A program made the position numbers and the translations under genes. Of a stretch of 64,000 nucleotides of DNA, positions 46,120 through 55,710 are shown in pieces. This stretch comes from Duganella fentianensis (GTDB taxonomy: Bacteria > Pseudomonadota > Gammaproteobacteria > Burkholderiales > Burkholderiaceae_D). The stretch is from NCBI RefSeq assembly GCF_009857835.1, contig NZ_WWCL01000004.1, positions 1 through 64,000 of the forward strand, written 5' to 3'. The stretch's first letter is position 1. Each line of letters starts with the position of its first letter. A model generated the notes under the pieces. That model saw nothing but the letters and a program-made list of their open reading frames with translations, did no database searches and was not told the DNA's origin.

Positions 46120-48102
46120 ATGACTGAGCTTAAGGATAATCAGCGTGAACTCTACCAGTTCCGCCTGCGCCTGACGGTGCTGGGCGGGCTGGTGTTCATC
46201 TGTTTCGGCCTGCTGCTGGCGCGCTTCATCTGGCTGCAGGTCTACAAGCACAGCGACTACGTGGCGCAGGCGGAAGAGAACCGCATCGCCATCGTGCCGA
46301 TCGAACCTAACCGCGGCCTGATCCTCGACCGCAACGGCGTGGTGCTGGCGCGGAACTACTCCGCCTTCACGCTGGAGATCACGCCATCCAAGCTGAATGC
46401 CACGCTGGACGAAACCATCGATGAGCTGTCCAAGCTGATCACCATCGAAACCAAGGATCGCAAGCACTTCAAGAAGCTGCTGGAAGAATCGCGCGGCTTC
46501 GAGAGCGTGCCGCTGCGTAACCGCCTGACGGATGAAGAGGTGGCGCGCTTTTCGGCGCAGCGCTTCCGCTTTCCCGGGGTGGAAGTACAGGCGCGCCTGT
46601 TCCGCCAGTATCCGCTCGGTGATATCGCTTCCCACGTGATCGGCTTCATCGGCCGCATCAACCAGTCCGAGGCCAAGCTGATCGCGCAGATGGACGATGC
46701 GGCCAACTACAACGGCACCGACCATATCGGCAAGGAAGGGCTGGAAAAGAGCTACGAGAAGCAGCTGCACGGGATTACCGGCTACGAAGAAGTGGAAAAA
46801 TCGGCCGGCGGCCGTGCCATCCGTACCCTGTCGCGCACGCCCGCCACGCCGGGCAGCAATCTGATTCTGTCGATCGACATCGAACTGCAGAAAGTGATCG
46901 AGGAAGCTTTCGGCGAATGGCGCGGTGCGCTGGTGGCGATCGAACCGGCCACGGGCGACATTCTGGCCTACGTCTCGCGCCCCGGCTACGACCCCAATCT
47001 GTTCGTCGATGGCATCGATAGCCAGAGCTGGAACGAGCTGAATAACTCGCTAGACCGGCCCATGGTCAACCGGCCCCTGTCCGGCGCCTATCCGCCCGGT
47101 TCCACCTTCAAGCCCTTCATGGCACTGGCCGCGCTCGAACTGCACAAGCGCACGCCGGGCCAGACCATCTACGATCCCGGTTCGTTCACGCTGGGCGGGC
47201 ATAAATTCCGCGACGATAAGCCGGGCGGCCACGGCACGGTGGATATGTACAAGGCCATCGTGGAATCCTGCGATACCTATTTCTACATCCTCGGCAACGA
47301 GATGGGCATAGACGCCATCCACGATTTCATGAAGCCTTTCGGTTTCGGCCAGATTACCGGCATCGACCTCGAACACGAAAAGCAGGGCGTGCTGCCATCG
47401 AAGGAATGGAAGGCCAGCCGCTTCAAGAAGAATCCCGCAGCGCAGAAGTGGCAGGGCGGCGACACGATATCCATCGCCATCGGCAACGGCTATAACAACT
47501 ACACGCCGCTGCAGCTGGCGCACGCGGTGGCCAATCTGGCCAACAACGGCGTGGTGATGAAGCCCCACCTGGTGAAGATCATCGAAGACAGCGCCACCCG
47601 CACGCGCAAGCTGACCGTGCCCAAGGAAAGCTACCGCATACCGCTCAAGCAGGAAAACATCGACATCATCAAGAACGCCATGGTGGGTGTGACCCTGAGC
47701 GGCACGGCGGCGCGCGCCTTTGCCGGCGCCGGCTATACCTCGGGCGGCAAGACGGGTACGGCGCAGCTGATCGCAATTAAGAAAAACGAGAAGTACAACG
47801 CCAGTCTGATCGCCGAACGGCTGCGCGACAATGCGCTCTATACGGCTTTCGCACCGGCCGATAATCCCCGCATCGCCATCGCCGTGGTGGTGGAGAACGG
47901 CGGCTTCGGTGCCGGCGTGGCAGCACCCATCGTGCGCAAGGCGCTCGACTACTACCTGCTGGGCAAACGCCCGCATGAAAAAGAAACCACTGTCGTACCG
48001 CGCGAGGACGCCGAACTGCGGTCCGTGCAGGACGTGCAGGCCGAGCAAGGCCTGAGCGACGAAAAACGTCCCGGCGCCGAAACTCCCGGCAACAAGGAAT
48101 AA
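46120..48102 (+). CDS. mrdA: Penicillin-binding protein 2, copy 1
   Basis: The 660-residue class B transpeptidase has one N-terminal membrane helix (VLGGLVFICFGLLLARFIWL), a dimerisation domain and the penicillin-binding motifs STFK (in GAYPPGSTFKPF), SCD (ESCDTYFYI) and KTG (GGKTGTAQL). It cross-links peptidoglycan during elongation together with RodA. A highly similar second copy lies downstream of rodA. Confidence 0.95.
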   Translation: MTELKDNQRELYQFRLRLTVLGGLVFICFGLLLARFIWLQVYKHSDYVAQAEENRIAIVPIEPNRGLILDRNGVVLARNYSAFTLEITPSKLNATLDETIDELSKLITIETKDRKHFKKLLEESRGFESVPLRNRLTDEEVARFSAQRFRFPGVEVQARLFRQYPLGDIASHVIGFIGRINQSEAKLIAQMDDAANYNGTDHIGKEGLEKSYEKQLHGITGYEEVEKSAGGRAIRTLSRTPATPGSNLILSIDIELQKVIEEAFGEWRGALVAIEPATGDILAYVSRPGYDPNLFVDGIDSQSWNELNNSLDRPMVNRPLSGAYPPGSTFKPFMALAALELHKRTPGQTIYDPGSFTLGGHKFRDDKPGGHGTVDMYKAIVESCDTYFYILGNEMGIDAIHDFMKPFGFGQITGIDLEHEKQGVLPSKEWKASRFKKNPAAQKWQGGDTISIAIGNGYNNYTPLQLAHAVANLANNGVVMKPHLVKIIEDSATRTRKLTVPKESYRIPLKQENIDIIKNAMVGVTLSGTAARAFAGAGYTSGGKTGTAQLIAIKKNEKYNASLIAERLRDNALYTAFAPADNPRIAIAVVVENGGFGAGVAAPIVRKALDYYLLGKRPHEKETTVVPREDAELRSVQDVQAEQGLSDEKRPGAETPGNKE

Positions 48103-48110
48103 GGGAAACC

Positions 48111-49223
48111 ATGCATATCAACGAAAGGCGCTCGCTGTGGCGCCGCCTGCGACCATATTTCACGGTATTCGATGTACCGCTGGCGCTGATCATTACGGCC
48201 CTGCTTTCGGTGGGACTGGTCACGCTGTACTCGGCCGGCATCGGCATACCCGGCAAGGTGGAAGACCAGCTGCGGAACATCTTCCTCGCCTTCATGGTGA
48301 TGTGGGTGGTGGCGAACATTTCGCCGCAGATGATGATGCGCATCGCCGTTCCGGCCTATCTGGTGGCGGTGGCGTTGCTGGTAGGCGTGGCGCTGTTCGG
48401 CACCATCAAGCTCGGCGCGCGGCGCTGGCTGCACGTAGGGGTGGATATCCAGCCATCCGAATTCATGAAGATCGCCATGCCGCTGATGCTGGCGTGGTTC
48501 TTCCAGCAGCGTGCCGGCCAGCTGCAGTGGGTGCATTACGCGATTGCCGCCGTGCTGCTGGCGATCCCCGTGGGCCTGATCGTGAAACAGCCCGATCTCG
48601 GTACTGCGCTGCTGGTGGTAGCCAGCGGTTTCGCCGTGATCTTCCTGGCCGGTCTGGCGTGGAAGGCGCTGATCGCGCTGCTGGTGGCCGGTGCCGCCAG
48701 CCTGCCCGTGATCTGGTCGGTGCTGCATGATTACCAGCGCGAGCGCGTGATGACGCTGATCGATCCTACGTCCGACCCGCTGGGCAAGGGCTTCCACATC
48801 ATCCAGTCCACCATCGCGGTAGGCTCGGGCGGCATCACCGGCAAGGGCTGGACCCACGGCACCCAGGCCCACCTCGAGTTCATCCCCGAGCGCACCACCG
48901 ACTTCATTTTTGCCGTGTTCTCGGAAGAATTCGGCCTGACCGGCAATCTGGTGCTGATGGTGCTCTACCTGCTGCTGATAGGCCGCGGGCTGGTCATTGC
49001 CGGCAATGCGCCCACCTTCTTCACCCGTTTGCTGGCCGGTGCGGTCACCATGATTTACTTCACCTATGCCTTCGTCAACATGGGCATGGTGAGCGGCATC
49101 CTGCCGGTAGTGGGCGTGCCGCTGCCGTTCATGAGTTATGGCGGCACCGCGTTGCTGACGCTGGGACTGGGCGCCGGCATCCTGATGAGCATCCAGCGCC
49201 ACCGCAAGCTGGTGCAGACTTGA
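48111..49223 (+). CDS. rodA: Peptidoglycan glycosyltransferase RodA
   Basis: The 370-residue SEDS protein has about ten membrane helices, typical segments LGARRWLHVGVDIQPSEFMK and VKQPDLGTALLV, and PLPFMSYGGTALLTLGLGAG near the C-terminus. It makes glycan strands from lipid II with PBP2. It lies between the two PBP2 genes. Confidence 0.96.
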   Translation: MHINERRSLWRRLRPYFTVFDVPLALIITALLSVGLVTLYSAGIGIPGKVEDQLRNIFLAFMVMWVVANISPQMMMRIAVPAYLVAVALLVGVALFGTIKLGARRWLHVGVDIQPSEFMKIAMPLMLAWFFQQRAGQLQWVHYAIAAVLLAIPVGLIVKQPDLGTALLVVASGFAVIFLAGLAWKALIALLVAGAASLPVIWSVLHDYQRERVMTLIDPTSDPLGKGFHIIQSTIAVGSGGITGKGWTHGTQAHLEFIPERTTDFIFAVFSEEFGLTGNLVLMVLYLLLIGRGLVIAGNAPTFFTRLLAGAVTMIYFTYAFVNMGMVSGILPVVGVPLPFMSYGGTALLTLGLGAGILMSIQRHRKLVQT

Positions 49224-49245
49224 CGCGCGGCGGGAGCGCACAGCC

Positions 49246-51306
49246 ATGATAGAGATGAAGGACACCGAGCGCGAGCTTGCGCAGTTCCGTGCACGTATCA
49301 CGGTGCTGGTGGGACTGGTGCTGCTGTGTTTCGGCCTGCTGCTGCTGCGCTTCATCTGGCTGCAGGTGATCAAGCACGACGAATTTGCCACCAAGGCGGA
49401 TGAAAACCGCATCGCGCTGGTGCCCATCGTGCCTAGCCGCGGCCTGATACTGGACCGTAACGGTGTGGTACTGGCACGGAATTATTCCGCCTTCACGCTG
49501 GAGATCACTCCGTCCAAACTGGCCGCACCGCTCGATGAAGTCATCGACCAGCTGTCCAAGCTGGTGCTGGTGGAGCTGAAAGACCGCAAGCGCTTCCGCA
49601 AGCTGCTGGAAGAATCCAAGAATTTCGAAAGCGTCCCGCTGCGCAACCGCCTGTCCGACGAAGAAGTGGCGCGCTTTACTGCGCAGCGCTTCCGCTTCCC
49701 CGGGGTGGAAGTGCAGGCGCGGCTGTTCCGCCAGTATCCGCTCGGCGAAACGGCATCCCACGTAATCGGCTATATCGGCCGCATTAACCGCGCCGAAGCC
49801 AGAGCGCTGGAAGAGGGCGACGACGGCGCCAACTATAACGGCTCCGATTACATCGGCAAGGAAGGGCTGGAAAAGAGCTACGAAAAGCAGCTGCATGGCG
49901 TTACCGGCTACGAGGAAGTGGAAGTTACTTCGCGTGGCCGCGCCATCCGCACGCTGTCGCGCAAGGCTGCCGTAGCGGGCAATAACCTGATCCTGTCGAT
50001 CGACATCGAGCTGCAGAAAGTGGTGGAAGAAGCGTTTGGTGAACGGCGCGGTGCGCTGGTGGCGATCGAACCTTCGACCGGCGATATTCTGGCCTATGTG
50101 TCGCGGCCCGGCTATGACCCCAATCTGTTCGTCGATGGCATCGACACGGCCAGCTGGAATGAGCTGAATAATTCGCTGGACCGGCCTATGGTCAACCGTC
50201 CCCTGTCCGGCACCTATGCGCCCGGGTCCACCTTCAAGCCCTTCATGGCGCTGGCCGCGCTGGAGCTGGGCAAACGCACGCCAAGCCAGATCACGCCCGA
50301 TCCCGGCTTCTACTACCTGGGCGGCCACAAGTTCAACGACGACCTGGTGGGTGGCCATGGCGGGGTGGATATGCGCAAGTCCATCATCGTATCGTGCAAT
50401 ACCTACTACTACGCGCTGGGACATGACATGGGCATAGACATGATCCATGATTTCATGAAACCGTTCGGCTTCGGCCAGCTGACCGGCATCGATCTGGAAA
50501 ACGAAAAGACCGGCGTGCTGCCCTCGCAGGATTGGAAGCGCAAGCGCTTCAAGGGCGCGGCCGGCAAGTGGGTGGGAGGCGATACCATCTCGGTCAGCAA
50601 TGGTTCTGGCTACAACGCTTACACACCGCTGCAGATTGCCCACGCTGTCGCCAATCTGTCCAACAATGGCGTGGTGATGAAGCCTCATCTGGTGAAAATT
50701 CTCGAAGATGGCGGCAGCCGCGCGCGCAAGCTGACGGTGCCCAGGGAGAGCTACCGGATCCCTCTGAAACAGGAGAATATCGATTTCATCAAGAACGCCA
50801 TGGTGGGCGTGACCAGCGAAGCTGGCGGCACCGGCTTCCGTGCCTTCAGTGGCGCTGCCTACACGGTGGGCGGCAAGACCGGCACTGCGCAGGTGATCAC
50901 GATTAAATCGGGCGACAAATACAATGCGGCCAAGCTGGCCGAACGTTTGCGCGATAATGCCCTGTTCACCGCCTTCGCACCGGCCGACAAGCCGCGCATT
51001 GCGCTGGCGCTGGTGGTGGAAAATGCCGGCAAAGGCGGGGTGGAGGCGGCACCGATTGCGCGCAAGGCCATCGATTACTATTTGCTGGGCAAGCGTCCGG
51101 CTGAAAAAGACAGCACCAGGGTTGCGCGCGAAGATGCCGTGGCCGTGGTGCCGGTGGAAGGCGAGCTGCTGGAACAGCAGGCCGCAGCGGCCGAACAGGA
51201 ACGCCAGAACGCGCAGGCAGTTGCAACGGGTGTTGCACCGGCTGCCGCACCCGCAGCTGCACCTGCAGCCGTACCTGCGCCGGCAACGGCTAGAAAAAAA
51301 CAGTAA
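49246..51306 (+). CDS. Penicillin-binding protein 2, copy 2
   Basis: The 686-residue protein is collinear and highly similar to copy 1: a membrane helix, GTYAPGSTFKPF (STFK), SCN in IVSCNTYYYA and GGKTGTAQV. Differences from copy 1 include the motif 2 residue (Asn, not Asp) and a tail rich in Ala and Pro after about residue 625. The start has GGGAG upstream. It could be a redundant copy, or a specialised one with another partner or drug affinity. The duplication is in tandem around rodA, which suggests local gene duplication. Confidence 0.93.
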   Translation: MIEMKDTERELAQFRARITVLVGLVLLCFGLLLLRFIWLQVIKHDEFATKADENRIALVPIVPSRGLILDRNGVVLARNYSAFTLEITPSKLAAPLDEVIDQLSKLVLVELKDRKRFRKLLEESKNFESVPLRNRLSDEEVARFTAQRFRFPGVEVQARLFRQYPLGETASHVIGYIGRINRAEARALEEGDDGANYNGSDYIGKEGLEKSYEKQLHGVTGYEEVEVTSRGRAIRTLSRKAAVAGNNLILSIDIELQKVVEEAFGERRGALVAIEPSTGDILAYVSRPGYDPNLFVDGIDTASWNELNNSLDRPMVNRPLSGTYAPGSTFKPFMALAALELGKRTPSQITPDPGFYYLGGHKFNDDLVGGHGGVDMRKSIIVSCNTYYYALGHDMGIDMIHDFMKPFGFGQLTGIDLENEKTGVLPSQDWKRKRFKGAAGKWVGGDTISVSNGSGYNAYTPLQIAHAVANLSNNGVVMKPHLVKILEDGGSRARKLTVPRESYRIPLKQENIDFIKNAMVGVTSEAGGTGFRAFSGAAYTVGGKTGTAQVITIKSGDKYNAAKLAERLRDNALFTAFAPADKPRIALALVVENAGKGGVEAAPIARKAIDYYLLGKRPAEKDSTRVAREDAVAVVPVEGELLEQQAAAAEQERQNAQAVATGVAPAAAPAAAPAAVPAPATARKKQ

Positions 51307-51316
51307 GGAGACAGGC

Positions 51317-52438
51317 ATGCGTTATTACCGGAGTCGTATCCTCACATGGCTAGCCGCACTGGCAATGCTGGCGCTGGCCGGATGTACTACGGCGCCGGTA
51401 GTCAGCGACACCGCGCGTACGCCGCGCCCGACGGCGCCAGCGGCGACCGTGCTGCGCGCACCGGCTGCCGGCAAGCCCGCTACCGGCCTGCCGGATCTGC
51501 CGCCTGCCAACTCCGGCCGCGGCGGCTATTATCAGGATGATGGCCCCGGCGATGCACCGCCGCCAGATCTGGAAAACGTGCCCGATGCCGAAGTGCGCAA
51601 CGATCCGCTGCTGCCATTCTCCAACCGGCCCTACACGGTGTTCGGCAAAACCTATACGCCGATTACGGATAACCGGCCCTACACCCAGATCGGCGTGGGC
51701 AGCTGGTATGGCAAAAAATTCCACGGCCAGCGTACTTCGTCCGGCGAGCTATACGATATGTACAAGATGACGGCGGCCCACCCTGTCCTGCCGATTCCGT
51801 CCTACGCCCGCCTGACCAATATGGTGAGTGGTGCAGTGGTCATCGTGCGGATCAATGACCGTGGCCCGTTCCACGCCAACCGTGCCATCGACGTATCCTA
51901 CACGGCAGCCTTGAAACTGGGCCTGCTCGGCAAAGGCAGCCATGAACTGCAGATCGAACGCATACTGCCGGACGAAGTGGACCGCATGCTGGCTACCCGC
52001 AGCGGCGTATCGGGCACGGTGGCGCCGCGTCTGGCCACGCAATCGGCGCGTAATAGCGCCGGTGCCGGCCTGCTGGGACGCGGCGATGCCGGTCCGCCGC
52101 TGCTGCTGACGGCCGCCACGGCGCTGGGCGAATCAGCCCCCGCCAGTGCCAGCGAAATCGAAGCGCTGATGCGCGATGACCGTGCGCCGGGCGAGGCCGA
52201 GGCGGCACCTGCCAGGGCGAATTTCTACCTGCAGCTGGGCGCTTACGCCCGCGCGGAAAATGCCGAAGCGGTACGCAGCAAACTCAATGGCAGTGGCCTG
52301 AGCGGGCTGGAAGTGGTGAAGAATGGCGCGGTGCACCGCCTGTACACGGGGCCGTTCGCCAGCCGTCAGGACGCATTGCAGGCCGCGCGCGGCCTGCCTG
52401 CTACGCTGAATCTGAAACCTATCGTCATCCAGCGCTAG
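51317..52438 (+). CDS. rlpA: Septal-ring lytic transglycosylase RlpA
   Basis: I start this at ATG 51317, with AAGGAG six bases upstream. The 373-residue protein is a lipoprotein (LAGC). It has a double-psi beta-barrel domain (IGVGSWYGKKFHGQRTSSGE, VRINDRGPFHANRAIDVS, with the catalytic Asp) and a C-terminal SPOR domain (NFYLQLGAYARAENAEAV) that binds denuded glycans. It closes the elongasome cluster. Confidence 0.93.
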   Translation: MRYYRSRILTWLAALAMLALAGCTTAPVVSDTARTPRPTAPAATVLRAPAAGKPATGLPDLPPANSGRGGYYQDDGPGDAPPPDLENVPDAEVRNDPLLPFSNRPYTVFGKTYTPITDNRPYTQIGVGSWYGKKFHGQRTSSGELYDMYKMTAAHPVLPIPSYARLTNMVSGAVVIVRINDRGPFHANRAIDVSYTAALKLGLLGKGSHELQIERILPDEVDRMLATRSGVSGTVAPRLATQSARNSAGAGLLGRGDAGPPLLLTAATALGESAPASASEIEALMRDDRAPGEAEAAPARANFYLQLGAYARAENAEAVRSKLNGSGLSGLEVVKNGAVHRLYTGPFASRQDALQAARGLPATLNLKPIVIQR

Positions 52439-52479
52439 GCCGAGGCCCGGGCATGAGGCCCGGCCCGCATGCGGCCGCT

Positions 52480-52503
52480 CGTGCGCGCCGGCGGCGCGGC
52501 ACG
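52480..52503. terminator. GC-rich hairpin between rlpA and the convergent SPOR gene
   Basis: CGTGCGCGCC and GGCGCGGCACG pair with one bulged base across a three-base loop. There is no T tract, so its strength is uncertain. Confidence 0.4.
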
Positions 52504-52507
52504 CGGC

Positions 52508-53236
52508 TTATTTGCAGCTGTGGGCTTCGGTGCCGGGGAAGCTGCTACGCAGCTGTTCCAGGCGGATTTTCAGATCGGGATCGACATCGCGGAACTGGAA
52601 CGACAGCAGTTTGCTGCCGCTCATGCGCGGCGCGATCTTGGCTGTGCGTACGCCCTGTTTCATCAGCGCGGCCAGCTGGTTCTGTGCCGCTGTTTCCGTC
52701 TTGAAGACGCCCAGCGAAATGGCCCAGCGCATAGGCGTGTTATCGCTCATGATGAAGTAGTTGTGCACGCCCAGCCCGCGCAATTCGGCAGCCTTTTTCT
52801 CTGCGCCTTCCTTGCTGCCCTGCGGCGGCATATACACCACATAGCTGGATATTTCGCTGCCGGGCAGGTTGTGGCGCGACTGGCGATCGCCCAGCTTGAG
52901 GGGCGCAAGCACGGTTTCAAAGCGGCGCGCATCGGCCAGCACAAAGCTGGAAATCTCCACACAGGCCAGAACTTCCGGCGCCGGTTTGGCAGCAGCACCA
53001 GCACTGGTGGTGCCGGTCGCAGCGGCACTGGCGCCATTCGCGCTGCTGGCGCTACTGGTGTTGCTGGCACTATTGGCTTTTTCTTCCGAGATGATGAGCA
53101 GCTTGTCGGCATTGAGCTGGTTGCTAAGCCGCTGCGGCTCGCGTTCGTTGCCGCTGAAGTGGCCCAGATAGCCTTTGCCATAGGCGTACAGCCCAGCATT
53201 TACTGCTAACAGCGACCAGAAAATAAATTTCAGCAC
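52508..53236 (-). CDS. SPOR-type domain membrane protein
   Basis: The 242-residue product has an N-terminal membrane anchor (MLKFIFWSLLAVNAGLYAYG), a Ser/Ala-rich linker, a domain with ISSYVVYMPPQGSKEGAEKK and a C-terminal part resembling SPOR (MRWAISLGVFKTETAAQNQL). It is therefore predicted to touch peptidoglycan or another envelope partner. It ends the seven-gene minus-strand run that begins at argS. Function unknown. Confidence 0.78.
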   Translation of the reverse strand: MLKFIFWSLLAVNAGLYAYGKGYLGHFSGNEREPQRLSNQLNADKLLIISEEKANSASNTSSASSANGASAAATGTTSAGAAAKPAPEVLACVEISSFVLADARRFETVLAPLKLGDRQSRHNLPGSEISSYVVYMPPQGSKEGAEKKAAELRGLGVHNYFIMSDNTPMRWAISLGVFKTETAAQNQLAALMKQGVRTAKIAPRMSGSKLLSFQFRDVDPDLKIRLEQLRSSFPGTEAHSCK

Positions 53237-53260
53237 GACGCTTTCCTTGAGTGTTACCGC

Positions 53261-54028
53261 CTAGGTGGCGCTGCCGCTGGCAGCGTGCAGGCCGATCAGG
53301 ACGATGTTGTCTACCATGCGATACGGCACGGTGAGCATGGGCGCGATGAACTGGGCTGCGCCGCCCGACAGCAGGCATACGCTGGCCTGATGGCGCTGGA
53401 AGGCATGCTCGATGGCGCCGCTCTGCGCTGCCAGACAGCCGCTCAGAATCGCATCGTCCGTGTTGTCGGCAAATCCATCCGGCAGCTTACCGTCTTGCGC
53501 GATCTGCGGCAACTGCGCCGTGTTGCGCGCCAGCGAACTGGCCATCAGGCCCAGACCGGGCATGATCATCCCGCCGAGGAAACGGCCGTCGGCCGTGACG
53601 GCATCAATGGTGGTGGCCGTACCGCAGTTGGCCACGATGACATCGTGGCCGCGCGCCAGCACATGGCCGGCAATGGCGGCAGCAAAGCGGTCGCAGCCCA
53701 GCTGGGCGGGGTTGCGGTAGCCGTTCTGCAGGCCCGCCAGTTCGGCCACCGAGGCAAACCAGCTGATGGTCTGCTCGGGCAGCAGCATGGCGGGGAAGGT
53801 ACGCTGCAGCACGTATTCCAGCTGCACGCGCAGCGCGTTGCCGGCCACGTTGGCGATGATGATGCGGTCGACACCGTGTTCGGCCACGGCATCGTGCAGA
53901 TGCAGTTCCAGTTGCGGCAGGTCGGCATGGCTGACGGCACCATGGGCATACCATGCGCCCAGTGTGGCGCCGTTTTCCACCAGCGCCCATTTGACCCGCG
54001 TGTTACCTGCGTCTATCAGTAGAATCAT
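53261..54028 (-). CDS. coaX: Type III pantothenate kinase
   Basis: The 255-residue ASKHA-fold kinase has MILLIDAGNTRVKWALVENG (phosphate loop), NPAQLGCDRFAAAIAG and VANCGTATTIDAV. It performs the first step of coenzyme A synthesis. It is coupled to birA: only one base separates the genes, an arrangement common in betaproteobacteria. Confidence 0.94.
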   Translation of the reverse strand: MILLIDAGNTRVKWALVENGATLGAWYAHGAVSHADLPQLELHLHDAVAEHGVDRIIIANVAGNALRVQLEYVLQRTFPAMLLPEQTISWFASVAELAGLQNGYRNPAQLGCDRFAAAIAGHVLARGHDVIVANCGTATTIDAVTADGRFLGGMIMPGLGLMASSLARNTAQLPQIAQDGKLPDGFADNTDDAILSGCLAAQSGAIEHAFQRHQASVCLLSGGAAQFIAPMLTVPYRMVDNIVLIGLHAASGSAT

Positions 54029-54029
54029 A

Positions 54030-54917
54030 TTAGTCCGGAAGGGTTGGATTGGGCGCTGCCGCGCCGGCTGATGCGGGGTTCAGGCGCAGCGAGACGTCGC
54101 CCGATAGCACTTCGACCCGGCCCGCCGGCGTATCGAGCAGCAGCCTGCCGATGGCGTCCACGCCGGCTGCGCGGCCCTGCTGCAGCACCTGATCATGGTC
54201 GAGGATGACGACTTCACGCCCGTGCCATGCATGCAGGGCGTTCCAGCGTTCGCTGAACGGAGCGAAGCCGGTGTCGTCGAATTCGGCCAGCACGGCGGCC
54301 AGCCGGCTAAGCAGGGCGGCCACCAGCTGCTGGCGCGGCATCTGCGCCAGCCACGGCGCTGCGGCCACGCTGCGGCCTATCTGTGCTTCCAGCTGGTCCG
54401 GCATCAGCAGATTCAGGCCCACGCCGATCACGGCCCAGATGGCGCCGTCCGTATCGCGTTTGGCAGTCTGGCTTTCCACCAGTATGCCGGCCAGCTTGGC
54501 GCCGTCGCGCAGCAGGTCGTTGGGCCATTTGATCTGGACTGGTACGCCCAGACTGCCCAGGGTTTCGGCCAGCGCCACGCCAACGGCCATGGGCAGGCCG
54601 GACATGCGGTGCAGCGGCCCCTTGAAGCGCCAGGCCAGCGAGAACATCAGCGCCGCACCCGGTGCGGACAGCCAGCTACGGCCGGCACGGCCCCGTCCTG
54701 CAGTCTGCTGGTGGGCGATCAGCAGGGTAGGGCCGGCCAGCGTGTCGATGCGGGCCAGCAGATCGGCATTGGTGGAGCCGGTCTGCCCGACGATTTCGAT
54801 GGCGACGTGGCTGGCACTGCTGGCGCAGGCGGCGCTGATGGCTGTGGCGTCCTGCTGTCCGAGTGCGGCGGCCGTCGTTGTTAGCTGCGCTGCCGGTGGA
54901 GTATGTGGCTGCGTCAT
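54030..54917 (-). CDS. birA: Biotin–[acetyl-CoA-carboxylase] ligase (monofunctional BirA)
   Basis: The 295-residue enzyme has the biotin-AMP motif QTAGRGRAGRSWLSAPG, the segment QIKWPNDLLRDGAKLAGIL and the C-terminal domain (GRLLLDTPAGRVEVLSGDVS). It lacks the N-terminal DNA-binding helix-turn-helix of E. coli BirA; the first 45 residues are Ala/Thr-rich, so it should not repress biotin genes. The start overlaps the SDR gene's stop by four bases. Confidence 0.93.
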   Translation of the reverse strand: MTQPHTPPAAQLTTTAAALGQQDATAISAACASSASHVAIEIVGQTGSTNADLLARIDTLAGPTLLIAHQQTAGRGRAGRSWLSAPGAALMFSLAWRFKGPLHRMSGLPMAVGVALAETLGSLGVPVQIKWPNDLLRDGAKLAGILVESQTAKRDTDGAIWAVIGVGLNLLMPDQLEAQIGRSVAAAPWLAQMPRQQLVAALLSRLAAVLAEFDDTGFAPFSERWNALHAWHGREVVILDHDQVLQQGRAAGVDAIGRLLLDTPAGRVEVLSGDVSLRLNPASAGAAAPNPTLPD

Positions 54918-55708
54918 GCCTCACCTTTGCGCGGTTTGTGCGGTGCGTTGCCGAAGGCCAGATCGTACAGCCAGTTGGGCAGCAGGCGCAGCAGCTTGGC
55001 GACGATGCCCATCTGCCACGGGATCACCCGGTAGCTGCTGCCGCGCGCGATGGTCTGCACAGCCTTGCGGGCAAACTGCTGCACCGGCATCAGGAAGGGC
55101 ATGGGGTAGGGATTAATCTGCGTCATCGGCGTATCGATGTAGCCGGGGCAGATGGTGACCACGCGGATGTCGTGCCGCTTGAGTTCCAGCCGCAACGATT
55201 CGCAGTAGCTGATCACGGCCGCTTTGGAAGCGCTATACGCTTCTGCACCGGGCAGGCCACGGATGCCGGCCACACTGCCGATACCGACCAGCCGTGCCGC
55301 TGTGCCCTGTGCTTTCATGGCCGGAATGAAGGGCGCGAAGGTGGCGGCCGTGGCCACCACATTGGTGGCAATCACGGCTTCGAATACGGGAATGTCTTCG
55401 GAAAATTCAGTCAGCGTGCCGACCGAGATGCCGGCATTCGCTACCACCACGTCGATGCCGCCTGCATGGGCCAGGAAGTCCTGCGCAGCCGCTGCAATGG
55501 CCGCATGGTCGCGCACATCGACCGCATAGGCGCGGTGCCGTTCGGGGTGGGGCAGGCTGGCGATCAGCTGGTCCAGCACAGCGCTGCGGCGCGCCAGCAG
55601 GCCCAAAGTAGCGCCCTGTGCGGCATATTCGGCAGCCAGTGCCGCGCCTATGCCGCTGGAAGCGCCGGTGATGAAAACCCGGTCAGGCGCGGCGCCCCGT
55701 ATCGACAT
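54914..55708 (-). CDS. Short-chain dehydrogenase/reductase
   Basis: The 264-residue Rossmann enzyme has the cofactor loop ITGASSGIGAALA, NAG (VVANAGISVG) and the active-site YSASKAAV with catalytic Tyr and Lys. It ends with a region that includes VQQFARKAVQTIARGSS, as in membrane-associated classical SDRs. The substrate is unknown. It lies between dsbA and birA in the same operon. Confidence 0.88.
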   Translation of the reverse strand: MSIRGAAPDRVFITGASSGIGAALAAEYAAQGATLGLLARRSAVLDQLIASLPHPERHRAYAVDVRDHAAIAAAAQDFLAHAGGIDVVVANAGISVGTLTEFSEDIPVFEAVIATNVVATAATFAPFIPAMKAQGTAARLVGIGSVAGIRGLPGAEAYSASKAAVISYCESLRLELKRHDIRVVTICPGYIDTPMTQINPYPMPFLMPVQQFARKAVQTIARGSSYRVIPWQMGIVAKLLRLLPNWLYDLAFGNAPHKPRKGEA

Positions 55709-55710
55709 GC

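Noticed and set aside
49129..51318. 729-codon minus-strand frame opposite the second PBP2 gene
   Set aside because: The plus-strand frame carries all PBP motifs. The minus frame is His/Gln/Arg-rich without domains, typical of antisense shadows.
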